A stretch of DNA of 64,000 bases, from positions 1,054,001 through 1,118,000 of the forward strand of contig NGZR01000004.1 of NCBI GenBank assembly GCA_002197995.1, given 5' to 3'. The notes under the pieces were generated by a model, which was not told the origin of the DNA, ran no database searches, and saw only the letters and a list, made by a program, of their open reading frames with translations. Within the stretch, counting starts at the first letter, position 1; each line of letters begins with the position of its first letter. The translations under genes were made by a program, and so were the position numbers. Source of the DNA: Gaeumannomyces sp. JS-464 (lineage: Eukaryota; Ascomycota; Sordariomycetes; Magnaporthales; Magnaporthaceae). Below, piece after piece: positions 12,240 through 25,016 of this stretch.

Positions 12240-14640
12240 CTAAAACTCATCGTCATCATGCTCGTCAAAATCCTGTTCGACGCTAGCCCAGCCCCAACCC
12301 CAGCGCTGGCCCCCTGTCCAGCCCCCGCGGCGGAGCTGCCTGGCCTGGTCACGGTCCTCGGACCAGACACGGGCCGTGAAGTCGTCCGATGCAGTGACCA
12401 ACCGGCCGTTGCTGGTGAACGACACCGAGGTCGCCTCCTTGGTGTGGCCGTGGATGAGCGCCGTGCCGGACGTGAAGATGGGCGTCGTCTCGGCAGGTCG
12501 AGGCGTCACATGCCTATTACTGGCCGTGAAGCCCCACGACCCTTCTGTCCTCGCCGGCAACGAGACCCCCGAGGCAGCGGCCGAGGCGACATCCTGCTGG
12601 GAACGGAGGTAGCCTTCGTCGGTGGGGAACAGGACGGGAGTGCCGTGGCCGCTGCCGACGGCAATCATCTCGGAGCGGCCCTCGCGGGCCGGTCGGACGG
12701 CCAGCTTGACAAAAAAGCTGGGCGAGGTGAAGAGGGTGTGGCGGAAGCCGTACAGAGGGGCCAGGCCCGAGTGCACGGGCGAGCTACGGCGGCGAGTCAG
12801 GCCGTAGCCGGCGTCGAGCTCGGGGGCGCGGCCGAGGGCGAGGTGGGCTGTCGAGTATGCGTAGACGGTATTGTCCTTGCAGAGCGCGTACAGGCGGGCG
12901 CCATCAGACCCCAAGGCTAGGGAGCTGACGCCCCAGTCGCGGTAGCCAGCGTGGCCCGGGGGCGGGGCGACGACAGAGACGGGCTTGCTGGCGTTGTTGC
13001 TCAGCTCGTGGCGGACGGTGCGGATGTCCCAGAGCTTGATGGTGGCGTTGGCCTCGCACGCCGACAAGATCAGGTGTTCCTTGCCGGCGGGCATGAACTC
13101 AAGCGTTGTCACGACGGCGTGTTGCCCTCCCCGTCCACCCCGGGCCGAGGCCTGGTGCGCCGATACGAAGCTGTTGAGCGGCGCCCCGTGCGGCACGGGA
13201 TACTCACAGCCCTCTGAGGCGTCGCCCATGGTGTCGTCCTGCCAGTCACTAAATCTCCCGTTACGGCACCGGAGATCCCACACCTGTACCAGACCATCAC
13301 GGCTGCTGGTGGCCATGACGTTGCCGGCCCCTTGCCCCGGCTGGAACCGAATCGACTTGACGGAGCCATTGCAGGGCAGCAGGGTAAGGGGTTTCTGCGT
13401 CATCATGTCCCACACGATACCAGTCCGGTCCGCCGATGCTGTTGCCGCACGGAGGTCGTCGGACGAGACAGCAACATCGGTCACGGCATTGTCGTGGGCG
13501 GTCCACAGAACGTGGGGCTTCTGGAAGCCATCCTCGCCAGAAGCGTCAGTGTCTAGAAGACGTACATTGCCCATGTTGTCTCCAATAAGCACCATATTGT
13601 TGGCTAAGGTGTGTGTCCAAGTCAGTTTCCGGCTCGTTTCTCGGCAGCATTCGGGCTGGTCCCGAGAGGGAGACCAAGAGCTAACGTACTGTTACAGGCT
13701 GCTTGTGAGAAAATCGTGCTGCGAGGCTGGTTAGAGTCAGTCTGGGCGGTGCTGTGAATGTAATCTTGTCCGGAGCAGAAGTCGGCAGTCTCCGTCCTCC
13801 AGTCTAACGTGCTGTTAGCTTGTGGGCAAACTTGCAGAATATGCCCCCTAGGGGGCCAGAATGCTGGCAATTCTCACCAAGCACGGGATGCGCCAGCTCG
13901 AGCATATCGAAGGCACGGTCAATGTCACCCAATTCCCGCTGGAAGACCTGGGCAGCGGTACCTCTACGGTTCAGGGGAATTCTCAACTTTGGCGGCGGCG
14001 GCTTCAAATTTTCCAGCAGGTTTGTGGGAGATGAGGAAATCGTGTCGAGTGTAGCAAGCCCTGCACTGGACCTGCTGGTCTTCTGACGCTTCCCACCATT
14101 GCCATTGTCCAAATCGTCACCATCGAGGGCTGCTGTTGGCCGCTTCCCGGCACGAGCACCGGGGCGGGCAGGGTTCCGGAACAGCTCCCTCGCCGTTTCG
14201 TCCACAGGCTGTTGTGTTGCGTTGAGCGAGGATCGGGTGATGTCGTGGAGAGCGCTCCTGGTGACGACGGGAACTGGCCGGGGAGTGAAGAACTTGCGGA
14301 ACTTGCGGGGAGTGATCGATGGCGGTTTTCTTTCCTTCTTCGAGGACGAGCTGGTTACTGCCGCGGCCGCTGCTGTTGCTGACCGAGTCAGGACCGTCGG
14401 GGAGCTCGGGATCAGCTCGAGGGCAGAGCCGAGTGGCGAGGAGTCGGCCGGAGTCTGGTTGCATCGAATGGGGCTTCCGAGTGCCCTTGGTCTCCTAGGG
14501 GTCAATGGCAGATCTCGGGCCGGCCATGCGTCGACGAGGTCGTCGGACTCTTCTGGGGCGTCGACATGGACAACGGGTGCCCAGGTAACGGATCGCTTGA
14601 CGCAGACGGGGCTGCTGTTGGGGGGAGTGGGATGCATCAT
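12240..14640 (-). CDS. cdt2: WD40 protein Cdt2/DTL, substrate receptor of CRL4 ubiquitin ligase
   Basis: In fission yeast and animals Cdt2 links Cul4-Ddb1 to Cdt1 and other PCNA-bound substrates, limiting re-replication. Exons 14640-13878, 13803-13690, 13603-12240, giving 746 aa with no frame break. Residues 1 to about 250 are disordered and Ser/Pro/basic-rich with S/T-P sites (for example SPTVLTRS). From about residue 270 there are WD repeats: HDNAVTDVAVSSDDLRAATA, TGIVWDM, ATSSRDGLVQVWDLR, ANATIKLWDIR, a long insertion, and a final HTKEATSVSF...ARVWSED. Two WDxR motifs (WDLR, WDIR) match the DDB1-binding DWD box. The acidic end is DEHDDDEF. It diverges from spb1 across 482 bp. The Cdt2 assignment rests on the repeat wording and DWD boxes; another nuclear WD protein is possible. 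Confidence 0.8.
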
Positions 14641-15122
14641 CTTGACAACCCAAGTCACTTCAGTACATGAACATGAAAATGCTATCAGAGAAACCTGTGA
14701 TTGCGAGAGAGAGCAGGGTTGGCACACTTCTTTGGTCTTCTTATGGTTGTCTGGGGGAAGTTGTGCGAGACGAGGGGGTGGGCACAAGCCACTTCTACGC
14801 GGCCCAGACTCCTGGCCCATGACACCCATGACACGCCGCGGCAGTCAAAAACGCGGAAACACGATTCTGGACGCGAGCGACAGCTCCGCGATGCCCCCAC
14901 ACTTTAAGTGCTTTCTTGGCGCCACTCCGCGCGCGTCAATGGCCGAGCTGTTATCAGGGGCCCACTTTCTGGCTTATCGGGGGGACTCGAGAAAAAAAAA
15001 TCTAGCCGCAAGAAGCCTCATTCGCGGAGGGGCCATGCATACCGCGACGACGGCATCACGGACAACGCCGAGGACGACAATAGCGGCCGGTACGCCCGTG
15101 GACCTCTTAACCCGACTGCGTT
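14641..15122. promoter_or_regulatory. divergent promoter region, cdt2/spb1
   Basis: 482 bp between the two outward-facing start codons, so both promoters lie here. An A tract at about 14992-15000 is the only obvious feature. Confidence 0.5.
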
Positions 15123-17832
15123 ATGGCAATTCAAAAGAAACACGGCAAAGGCCGTCTTGACAAGTGGTACAAGCTCGCCAAGGAGAAAGGCTACCGAGCC
15201 CGTGCCGCCTTCAGCTGATCCAGCTGAACAAAGAATATGGCTTCCTCGAGAAGAGCAAGTCCTGCTGGACCTCTGCGCGGCCCCTGGCTCTTGGTGTCAG
15301 GTGGCTGCCGAGACTATGCCCGTAGGCAGCCTAATCATTGGAGTCGATCTGGCTCCCATCAAGCCGATCCCCAAGGTCATCACCTTCCAGAGCGACATCA
15401 CGACCGAAGAAGTGCAGGGCGACGATCAAGCAACATCTCAAGGGCTGGAAGGTGGACACAGTCCTTCATGATGGAGCCCCAAACGTCGGTACCGCCTGGG
15501 TGCAGGATTCGTTCAACCAGGCCGAATTGACCCTGCAGTCCATGAAGCTGGCCACCGAATTCCTCGTCGAGGGCGGCACTTTTGTCACTAAGGTCTTCCG
15601 ATCTAAGGATTACAACTCCCTGCTGTGGATCTTCAACCAGTTGTTCACCAAGGTCGAAGCCACCAAGCCCCCCTCGTCCCGAAACGTCTCGGCCGAGATC
15701 TTCGTCGTGTGCAAGGGATTCAAGGCACCCAAGCGGATCGATCCCAAGTTCCTAGACCCTCGCGCCGTCTTCGAGGAGCTGGCAGACCCCACTCCGAACA
15801 ATGAGGCCAAGGTTTACAAGCCAGAAGTCAAGAAGAGGAAGAGAGAAGGTTACGAGGAGGGCGACTATACCCAATACAAGGAGATATCCGCCAGCCAGTT
15901 CATCCAGACCACCGACCCCATTGAGATTCTGGGCCAGTACAACCGTCTCAGCTTCGTGCAGCCGCCCAACGGCGACGTGGCCCTTGCCGCGCTGGAAAAG
16001 CTGCCAGAGACAACGGAGGAGATTCGCATATGCTGCGAGGATCTGAAGGTGCTGGGAAGGAAGGAATTCAAAATGCTCCTCAAGTGGCGCCTGGCTGTTA
16101 GGGAGATCTTCGGGTTCCCCACGAAGAAGTCGGCCAAGAAGGAGGCCGCCGCCGCTGATGCTGAAGAGATCGCAGAGGTTGAGTCCATGGATGAGGAGAT
16201 GAAGATACAGGAGGACCTCCAGGCTTTAAAGGATAAGGCGGCCTCCAAAAAGAAACGGGAGCGCCGAAGGGATAACGAGCGCAAGCAGAAGGAGATTGTC
16301 CGGATGCAGATGCACATGGTCGCCCCCATGGACATTGGCCTCGATCAAGCCGGACCAGCTGGAGAGGGGGCCATGTTCGCGCTGAAGGCTGTGGAGAAAG
16401 GGGAGGGTGCCATGCGCAGGCTGACCAAGGGCAAGATGGTGGTCGTCAACGAGGAGGAGGCAAAGAAGGACCGCGACAGCGGCATCGGCTCCTCAGGGGA
16501 GACGGATGACGAGTCGGACGATGCTGAGGATCGACTAGAGACGGAGCTCGATGGAATGTACGACCAGTTCAAGGAGCGCAAGGCAGCAGCCGACGCCAAG
16601 TATCGGGCCAAGAAGGCTCGACAGGAGCATGACGACGATGAGTGGGAGGGAGTGTCAGACAACGGCAAAGGAGAAATCAGCAGCGACAGCGAGCTCGAGG
16701 AGGAGAGCAGTGACGATTCAGACGACGAGGGCGAGGCCCCGACCAAGAAGTCACTCCTGACCGATCTCGACACCGCGCCCTCTGATTCCTCCGGCCTTTC
16801 CAAACGAGCAAGGGCATTTTTCAACCAGGACATATTCAAGGATCTGGAGGGCGTCCTTGATGAACCCACAGAAACGGATGCAGAGATGGCCGAGGCGGAG
16901 GATGACTCGGACGTCGAGATGGAGGAAGCACCAAGCAAACCTCAGGCCAAGCAGGCACCTGCCAAGAAAACAGCTGAGAAACCCGCCAAAAAGAAGACTG
17001 AGGAGAAGCCTGCCCAAGCTGTTGAGTCTGATTCGGACGACAGTGACGACAATGGTTTCGAGGTCGTAAAGAGCGGTTTCGAGGACGACTGGGAGGACGA
17101 GGACAAACGGACAAAGGACGGGAAGCTTAGTAAGACGCCCATATGGATGTCCCCCATGGAAGCTGCCACTAACAATATCTCTCAGACATCGATATCATTA
17201 CGGCAGAAGCAATGACTCTCGCCCATCAACTCGCCACGGGAGAGAAGACATCGTACGATGTTATCGACGATGGCTTCAATAAGCACGCTTTCAAGGACAG
17301 AGACGGCCTTCCAGACTGGTTCCTGGACGATGAAGCACAGCACGACAAGGCCCAGAAACCAATTACAAAAGGTAAAAGCCCAGTCGAAATTACACACACA
17401 AGCTAGATCAGGCGATATTTAGCTTCATGTACTGACTTCGTTTCGTATCTCACAGCTGCCGCTGCTGCGATCAAGGAGAAGTTGAGGGCATTCAACGCCA
17501 GGCCAATCAAGAAGGTCCGTGAGGCCAAGGGCCGGAAGAAGATGAAGGCGGCACAGCGTCTAGAGAAACTGAAGAAGAAGTCGGATCTCCTGGTCCACGA
17601 GGAGGGTATGACGGAGAAGGAGAAGGCCGAGAGCATAGCCAAGCTGCTCAGGAAGGCGACCAAGAAGAAGCCCAAGCAGTCGGTCAAGGTTGTTGTAGCC
17701 AAGGGCGCGAACAGGGGTATCAAGGGGCGTCCGTCAGGAGTCAAGGGCCGATACAAGATCGTGGATCCCAGGATGAAAAAGGAGATGCGGGCACTAAAAC
17801 GGAAAGCACAGAAAGCAAAGAAAGGCAGATAG
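15123..17832 (+). CDS. spb1: Spb1, 27S pre-rRNA 2'-O-methyltransferase (FtsJ family)
   Basis: Nucleolar AdoMet-dependent enzyme that methylates the A-loop guanosine of large-subunit rRNA and is needed for 60S assembly. Exons 15123-17129, 17186-17371, 17456-17832. The FtsJ domain (residues 1 to about 210) has the [17 protein letters not shown] start, the SAM motif [10 protein letters not shown] and [10 protein letters not shown] charged middle region follows, with acidic clusters ([17 protein letters not shown]). The Spb1 C-terminal domain has [17 protein letters not shown], and the end is strongly basic. Three indels interrupt the catalytic domain: a missing base at 15213 (TGA at 15216-15218), a missing base at 15259 and an extra base at 15409. 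Correction gives about 856 aa. Because the family is essential in yeast, assembly error is far likelier than a dead gene. Confidence 0.93.
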
Positions 17833-18018
17833 ACTAGGGATGGAAGCCATGGGTTGCTGGTGTGGTCTATGGTCGAATGACGCGCAAATACCCAAAGCCA
17901 TGTGAAGCATATGCGAATGCAACGAAACCACGTGCGTACCCGCCCCCTTGGGGATGGAGACCCCTGACCACGTTCTTCATATGTCATGGCCGCCATGACA
18001 CTCAGCAGCCGCCACTTT

Positions 18019-19368
18019 CTATTCCGCCTTGCTGTCCTGTCCCTGTTGGCTGAGATGAACCGATCTTATAAAGGAGGACATCGGGTATAGTGGCCCACTA
18101 AAATCCATATCATACCTGGACAAGTCAAGGGTAGAAAACGGCAGTTGCCTCACGTTAGTGGGGGCGTACGCAAGAGAAACGAAGGAAAGATAGTGAGAGG
18201 CGGACGACTGACCAGTAATTAACAGCAACACATATTCCCTCTTCGCCGCAGGATTGCGAAACTTTGTGGTACCTAAAACAAAAGGGCGCCTTCCTTTAGC
18301 CACAGTGTTTGGATTGTTTGTTGTGATATGCAAAACCATCAAAGCATGGCTCACCACATGCTAGGGAGATACATCATATCTCCAGGCTCGAGGGTTACCC
18401 TGAGGGGACACGCGAGCGGCGAGTACTGCGTGGCGTTCTCCTCCGGCCGATCCGGGTCCCAGAGGGCAAAGGGCACGGGTGTCGCGTCGCCGGCGTCTAG
18501 CCATAGCTCGAGGCCAGCGGCGCCTTCGGGATGCCTCGCATAAGTCGCAGGCGCGAGACGCTGCTCGTTCACGCAGGGGTGGCACAGGGACGGCAGGAGA
18601 ACGAAGTGCTTCCTGCCCAGGACCTGGACGTAGATGTTTTCGTAATTATCCTTGTGCAGCGCCGTGACGGAGCGCGAGTTGCCGATCCACATGTTAATGG
18701 CCTCAGGCTTCCGCTGTAGCGCGATGCGGGCGAACGGGATGTCGCGCTGCACATGGCTGAACAGGGCCGAGTACTCGTTCCTAAGGTTGTCGTTTTCTTT
18801 TCATCCGTTTTCGGACTCGTCAGCAGAGAAAGGGATCAGGAGATATGTGCGGTGGCATACGCACGTGTCTGGGCGTAACGGACTTCGGCATGATGGGCCG
18901 AGCGGGACGGCTCTGTCTCCTGACGGACAACGAAATCTAAAAACTCCGAGAATACTTGGTCTTCCTCCCACGGCTTCGCAAAGACCACGGTGCCATCCTG
19001 GAGCCTTGTTGGGGCATCGGCGTTGCTAGGTCGGGGCACGAAGAACCATTTTTGGTTAGGCCTAAAGAAAAAGACAAACAGCTTGCGTTCCGGGCATGTG
19101 AAAGCTATCCCACCAACCCTTTGGGTGTTACGGCGACGTTCACTGTCTCGCCAGCCAGCGCATCCTTGAGGAACGAGGCGCTCCACTGCTTTGCCGCGGG
19201 CCACTGGCCGGCGCCTTTTCTGACGACAAATGGCGTATTTTTAGAGACATAGCGCATGAACTCGAGCGGGCTGGGCTCCTCGTCGAGCTCGTCTACAGTC
19301 GAGCTATTCAGCTCGTTGTAGGCTGTGACGAGCTCTGCAATGGGATCGACGGCGGGGGAATCTTCCAT
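18019..19368 (-). CDS. JMJD7-like JmjC-domain hydroxylase
   Basis: Cupin_8/JmjC Fe(II)- and 2-oxoglutarate-dependent oxygenase; animal JMJD7 hydroxylates lysine in DRG GTPases. Exons 19368-19118, 19025-18865, 18796-18355, 18272-18213, 18115-18019, total 336 aa with no frame break. Metal-binding residues are visible: H185 and D187 in ALHKDNYENIY and H287 in MWYHKVSQSC. TPFVVRKGAGQWPA and NMWIGNSRSVTALHKD are typical of the subfamily. The N-terminal helix precedes the cupin barrel, and the C-terminal NYWYDMDFSGPLYP is split by the last intron. The first intron has a non-consensus GTTGGT donor. It converges on spb1 with 186 bp between stops. Confidence 0.9.
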
Positions 19369-21470
19369 GGCACGCTGTTGGGGGTGACGTGATCCAGGTC
19401 GATGTAATCCTTGCAAGGCGGCACCCGACCACCCGGCGTCTTGTAAACGACCCGAGAAACATTCAGGGAGTGGGATTTTGGTATTGTCGTCGCCCAGTCA
19501 CCAGCGTCCAGTCCCCAAATTTATGTCAGAGCCACCGCCCCCAGCTCTCGGGTGCCTATGCTGAATAGGTAGGTAGGTACCTAGTATTATTGCCCTACCT
19601 ACACAAGTAAATCAACACTCACTTTCACATTGTCAGCCCTAGCTACAACTACGCTAGCAATATATCTGGCGACCACTGCTACATTTCCCCTCTCCCACTG
19701 GTTGGAGAGAGAAAAAAAAAAAAAACTCCCCACTTCTTTCAATCACCAGGTTTCTCCACAGGCGCCTTCATGTGCTGGCAAGAAGATGATGTTCATTTTC
19801 GGCCGTGGATGGAGAAGAGCGCAACCCTGCGGACGCGGAACCTGGCGCCTTCGACATTACCTCAAGGACTTCGCCACCCTCCGCCCGTTGGCAGCGACGT
19901 GATGCTATCCTGGACCGGGCGGGTGGTCAGGTCCAGGCCTGGCACACGCGCCCCCACAGCCCCCTAGGGTGCACCTCTGTGTTCCCCGCCCCAAGTGCCC
20001 AGGCCATCCAGGCACGCCACTCTGCTTGGGACTTCTTGGATGCCAATTTTGGGCTCTTAGCTGTGTGGCTGCATCCACTGGCACCCACCATCTCCGCCCT
20101 GAAGCAGCCTGGCAGCCGGGCCTCTTACGACCGTCAGCTGTTTCAGAGGGTGCTCTTGACTCTGGCAGCCATGAGAATCGTTCGGTCGGCCGGGTCGGTA
20201 CATGCCGGGGGCCCAGCGACCCGCGCCACGCGCTGTTCGTCATCATGGTGATGCGCTCTGTGGGCTCTCGTGCAATTGATTAATCGAATACATATGCGCT
20301 TGCTAGATCCCGACCTGCTGTTCCAGTTGCTCCCGCGTTTCTCGGCCTCACCCCGTCCCATCGGTTTTTGCGTGGGTGGAGCGAACCAACACCGCCTGGT
20401 GCTGTCGTCTGCGACTGCCTCTTTCAGTTGCCAATGACGTTAGCTTCTTCCCTTGTCTCAGCTTAGCCCCTTGCCAAGTGCCCCAAGCTCCTTTGGGCCG
20501 CCTCCCTCGATCCTGCCCTCCATTGTCCCTGGGGATACGACCCACCCACCATCCGCTGCTTCGATTTTCCCATCCCGCAGAAGGGCAATCCGAGATTTCC
20601 CATATTCTTCCCGTCTCTGTGCGCCGTGTGACGACGACCTGGAAACCCCCGACATGCATCGCCTGATTGTGCACATCAAGCACCGCTCAACCCCCCTGGC
20701 CACAACCACCACTTGATTGGGCATATCATCTCTCCCTACTAGGCGGTCGTTGTTGCGCTGCTCCCCCAAATTCGACGACCGGAATTGTTGAACTTTGCTG
20801 TTCAATTGCCCGGCTGCCAACCCTTGCCCCGCGTTCCGCGCTCCCCGACCCGAAGCCCGACAGAACGACACGGCCCATTTCGCTCCAGAACACTGCGCCG
20901 GGGACAGTGACGACGAACGACCTGAAGCCCTGCAGGGCGCATCTCGACCGGAAGGTTTTGCCGGCCGTCCAGATGCGCACCGAGAACGAGGACAGGCGCC
21001 ATCTATTTCGCTCCAACTCTTTTGGGAGCCAGTGAGGTGATCCCATCGTCGCTGCTAGCGTGTCTAGTGGCTGCTGGGCTGAGCCGGCCGACGGTCTGCG
21101 CAACTCCAGAACCCTCCCAAGTGCCGTGGCGGTCGACTAGTCTCCCCGAACAGGTCCAGGCGCCGGAGCGCCCATTCCAAGAGCAAGGGAGACAGACTTT
21201 GCATGTTCCGGGAGCCAACCCAAGCCACGACTCGTCTCCGCTCTCCATGCCCCGAATATACATAACGCCTGTGCCTCGTCCCCGCCGTTGTAGCCCGTGC
21301 TGAAGCTTTTCCTCGCCTCACTCCGGGACACTCTCGTGCCAAACGAGCAGTAATAAAGCAAGCAGTGCTTCTTAGCAGTTACATAGTAATGCAAGATGCC
21401 CCACCAATAACCCCGACTGCGACTGAACCTCCCTGCGCCCTCGGCATAGCATGCGGCCACGCTCGCTGTG
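19369..21470. other. divergent intergenic region, JmjC gene/SCAP
   Basis: 2.1 kb between outward-facing starts. ORFs here are short and GC-biased on both strands without family resemblance. It contains one TAGGTAGGTACCTAG patch and an A tract (19711-19725). Probably promoter plus a long 5' leader for SCAP. Confidence 0.5.
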
Positions 21471-24400
21471 ATGCTCTGGTATCTCCTCTATCCATTACGG
21501 GGGTACGTTCTTGGAATCTCTCACCGAACCGACGTGTGGCGTCCACAGGGGCTCGTTTGTTGACTGTCTTCCCTCTCCAGGACCACTGAAGCTCCCAACC
21601 TTGTGCCGGACCACCCTCTCCGCGGCTGGCCGGCTCGATACGGCCGCTACGTCGCGCGACATGTGGACACGGTCCTCCTGCTGGCGGTTGCCGTTGCAGG
21701 CATCCTCCTTTATCCGTTCCCGTTCCTCTATACCACCGACTTCACCAATAGCGCTTCCAACCTTCCCCACCATGTCTGGACCGACGCGCAACCGCTGAGC
21801 ACCCGTGCCGACTTGGAGCCCGATGTTATAATGCGGACTGTCTGGGTCCATGGCAGCTACATGAGGGCACTTGACCGGGATGTGCTTCTCGGCGCATTGC
21901 AGATACAAAACGAACTTCTGGGGCCAACCAAGGACTTCAACCCCCGGCGTCCCGTTCCTCTGGCTGCCATAACCGGCCTGCCCAATGGTGACCTGACCCA
22001 GCAGGAACGTGATACTTTCCACGTCATAAACGGGAGGACCAATATGTCGTGGTTTTATCATTCTCCACTCCAGTACTGGTCCGGAGATGCGCAAAAGATC
22101 TACAACGACAAGGACATCATCGGGACGGTTAATGCCCGCAAGACGCAGTCGACCTCGGTGAATGTCACTTTACGCCACTCCATCGTTTTCAGCGGCAAGC
22201 GATTCGAAGACCGCAGGCTTGTCGCTGCAGACGCTCTGGTCATCACCCTCATCCACCTTCGAGACTCCCCCGTCGGGCGGCAGTGGGAGCGCAAGACGGC
22301 CGCTTTGGCTGCACGCATGGTGGACAGGTGGACCGCATACCCCCGCGACGGCCGAAGCATGCCCAGCCAGCTCTACGAGTTCCAATTCCGCCCCATCTCG
22401 TTCTGGGACCTCACAATGCTCAGCCTGGCATACTTCCTCACCTTTATGTACTTCCTCCACAGCCTTTCGAAGCTGCGAGCAGTCAAGTCCAAGGCTGGCC
22501 TGATCGTCACACTCGTTGTCCAGATCATGGCGTCAATCATCTCCAGCTTCACCGTCTGCGCCGTCTTCAAGGTCGACCTTTCGAGGATCCCCCAGGCCTG
22601 CTTCCCGCTGGTGGTCTGGTCCATGAGCTTGGAGAACATGTTCCGGCTGATCAACGCCGTCATCGTGACGCCCTCAGAGGATAGCACAAGCAGCAGGATA
22701 GGGCAGGCCTTTGGGGAAACTTTTCTTGTTTCCTTCACCAGCGCCCTGCAGTACCTTCTAATTATCCTGGGCTTGTCGCGTGTGGTTCTCCCAGGAGTTT
22801 CCGCCTTTTGCACGTTCGCCGCCATTGCCACCCTGTTCGACTTTTTCTATCTGTCGACATTCTTCCTCTCGGTGTTGAGTGTCGAAGTGCGGCGGACCGA
22901 GCTCAGCGAGGCGCTCGCAAAGTCTTCTTTGAAGCACAACCGATCGTCTTCCCAGGCGCCATATCGAAAGTCATGGACCGAGGCGCTGCTCCAAGGGAAG
23001 ATCGCCCTCTCGACGCGTATTGCTGGTCTGATCGTCACGCTGGGCTTTATCCTGGTTGCTCAATGGCACTTCTCCCAAAGCGAGACCCTCTTGTACACAC
23101 TCAGCAAGATGTTCAGGGATAAGGCCAAGGCCGAAACGGCGCCACTGCTGATCGACATCCATCAGGCGAGGGGCCCAACGTCTTGGCTTCGGCTCCAAGA
23201 CCACGAGACTGCGCGTGAGGTCATCCACGTGGTGAAGCCCTGGGCACACAGCTATGTTGCCCGCGTGTACGACCCTCTAGTCTTTGTCATGAAAGGCTCA
23301 AACCGCACACCGCCAGCAAGAGAACGCACCCTCTCACCTGCGGTCTATGACTTTGCGCATCACCAGACCGTGCCTCTCATTATAGCCCTAATAGTCATCG
23401 TCTCACTGGTGCGGCTCTTGATGAACTACCTCCTGTGGGGAGATCGCTGGTGCACGGTCGGGAGAATATGGTGGTGGCGAGGACGAGCAGTTGATATCTA
23501 TCAAAACGGTCAATTCTGGACATACCTTGGACGTTGCCTTGATGGCGGCAACGCCAGACGGGCGCGTCGTTTCCGCCGGTTTGGATCGCATGATCTGGGT
23601 CTGGAACGTTCGTTTCTTGGGAACGAGCTACGTTGTCACAAGCCCGGATTTGCCCGAGAGAGATCCTTTCCCGGTCCTGGCGATGGCCATAGATGACAGT
23701 TCCGAATGGCTGATTCTGTTGTCAGCATCGAAGATTTGGATATGGGATCTGAAAGCGCGTAAGTGGGGACCGGCCGTTGACGTCGATCTTCGCGGCCAGA
23801 AACCCGAGGCTTTGTTTTTCAGCACCAGAAAGAACAAGGAGGCCCGAATGTCTATCGTGGTGATTCGAAGAAATGGAAAAATGGTGGAGATCTGGCCCGA
23901 CCTTGACCGGTCTCGGGAGTACGTCGTCTGCAAGAGCCCATTGAGCTGTGCGGTGCCTCTTGCGGATAGAGGTGAGTTGCCGTCTACACCGTCTGCACCA
24001 CTGTTCTTTTTCAAGCAAGATATTTTTTTGTCAGAAATGCTGACACACAATGCAGCCGGCTCGAGCCAGGCCACCTCGTTCTTGACGCTCTCCCGGCGCG
24101 GTTGCATTCACAAAGGCACGTGCGTTGGAGACGCGTGGTCGACTGAGGAAGTTCGGTTGCCGCCAGACGAGAGCGATATCCAAGCGCTGCTCGCGGTGCC
24201 GGATTATTCGGCCTATCTGGTTGTACGGACCTCATCGGTGGACTTGGTAGATTTCCACTCGTCCGGCATCATCTACGCCTTCAGAACCGAGGTTATCCAG
24301 CCCAGAACCCTGAGCTTCTTTCACTCGCACCCACGTAAGACCAAAACTGGCGCCAAGGGCCTAGGCTCGTTCACATTAGTCTACGTCAAAGCCGACGGGG

Positions 24401-25016
24401 GCGAGTGTGTGATCCAGACCTACCTACCCTCGGTCGAGGGCGAGGCGATAAGCTTCCGAGACGACGAACTCAGCTTGACTCGTGGGTGTTCGTGGCAAGA
24501 TGCCAGCGAGATTAGACGGACCGTTGAAAACCCAGGACTGTGGGCGTCTCTACCAAGCGGGTGTGTCGTCGGGATTCGGCAGAAACCACCGAAGCAGCCT
24601 CCCCCAGAGCCCCCCAGCCGTCAACTCCCAGCAGCCTGCGTCGGCGGCGCACAACGCCGCCACTTCGCCCAAGCGACCCTAGTGATCGTAGCGATGATCT
24701 CTACGAGGTGTGGACTATGACGCAGCTTGAGAAAAAAGGAGACTACGCCACGCGGCCGTTGGTTTCGGATGACCCTGGCAGCGAGTATAGCGCGCAGCCT
24801 CAGAACCATCTCATGATCTCAGAACCAGGTCCCATTGTCAAGGTGGGCCGGGGTAGCATCGCTGCGGCGTTTGGAAATACCATCCGGATCATCACGATCG
24901 GCCACGAGAGCTTTTCGGGTTGCCTACCCGACGAGGACCATGTCAACCGCAGGAGGAGGGCCGGAGGCTCTTTTAGAAACAAGGCACCCGGTCACTCCCC
25001 CATGAAGATTGCTTAA
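21471..25016 (+). CDS. scp1: SCAP homologue, sterol-sensing escort of SREBP
   Basis: ER membrane protein that senses sterol and controls SREBP processing (Scp1 in fission yeast). Exon 1 is 32 bases (21471-21502, MLWYLLYPLR), followed by 21581-23971 and 24056-25016. A first membrane segment (DTVLLLAVAVAGILLYPF) is followed by a lumenal loop with NMSWFY and NVTLRH. The sterol-sensing domain follows (ISFWDLTMLSLAYFLTFMYF, GLIVTLVVQIMASIISSF, LENMFRLINAVI and more helices to about residue 490). The C-terminus has WD repeats (MIWVWNVRF, IWIWDLKARK). The WD part continues in other frames: extra bases near 23437-23440, 24598-24617 and 24665-24682 are needed, giving about 1126 aa. Intron 2 (84 bp) is stop-free and in frame but has a good donor, branch site and acceptor. 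Confidence 0.88.

Noticed and set aside
15200..15420. Programmed ribosomal frameshifting in spb1
   Set aside because: Shifts occur three times in 200 bases in different directions, without slippery heptamers, and many other genes show the same pattern. Sequence error explains it better.
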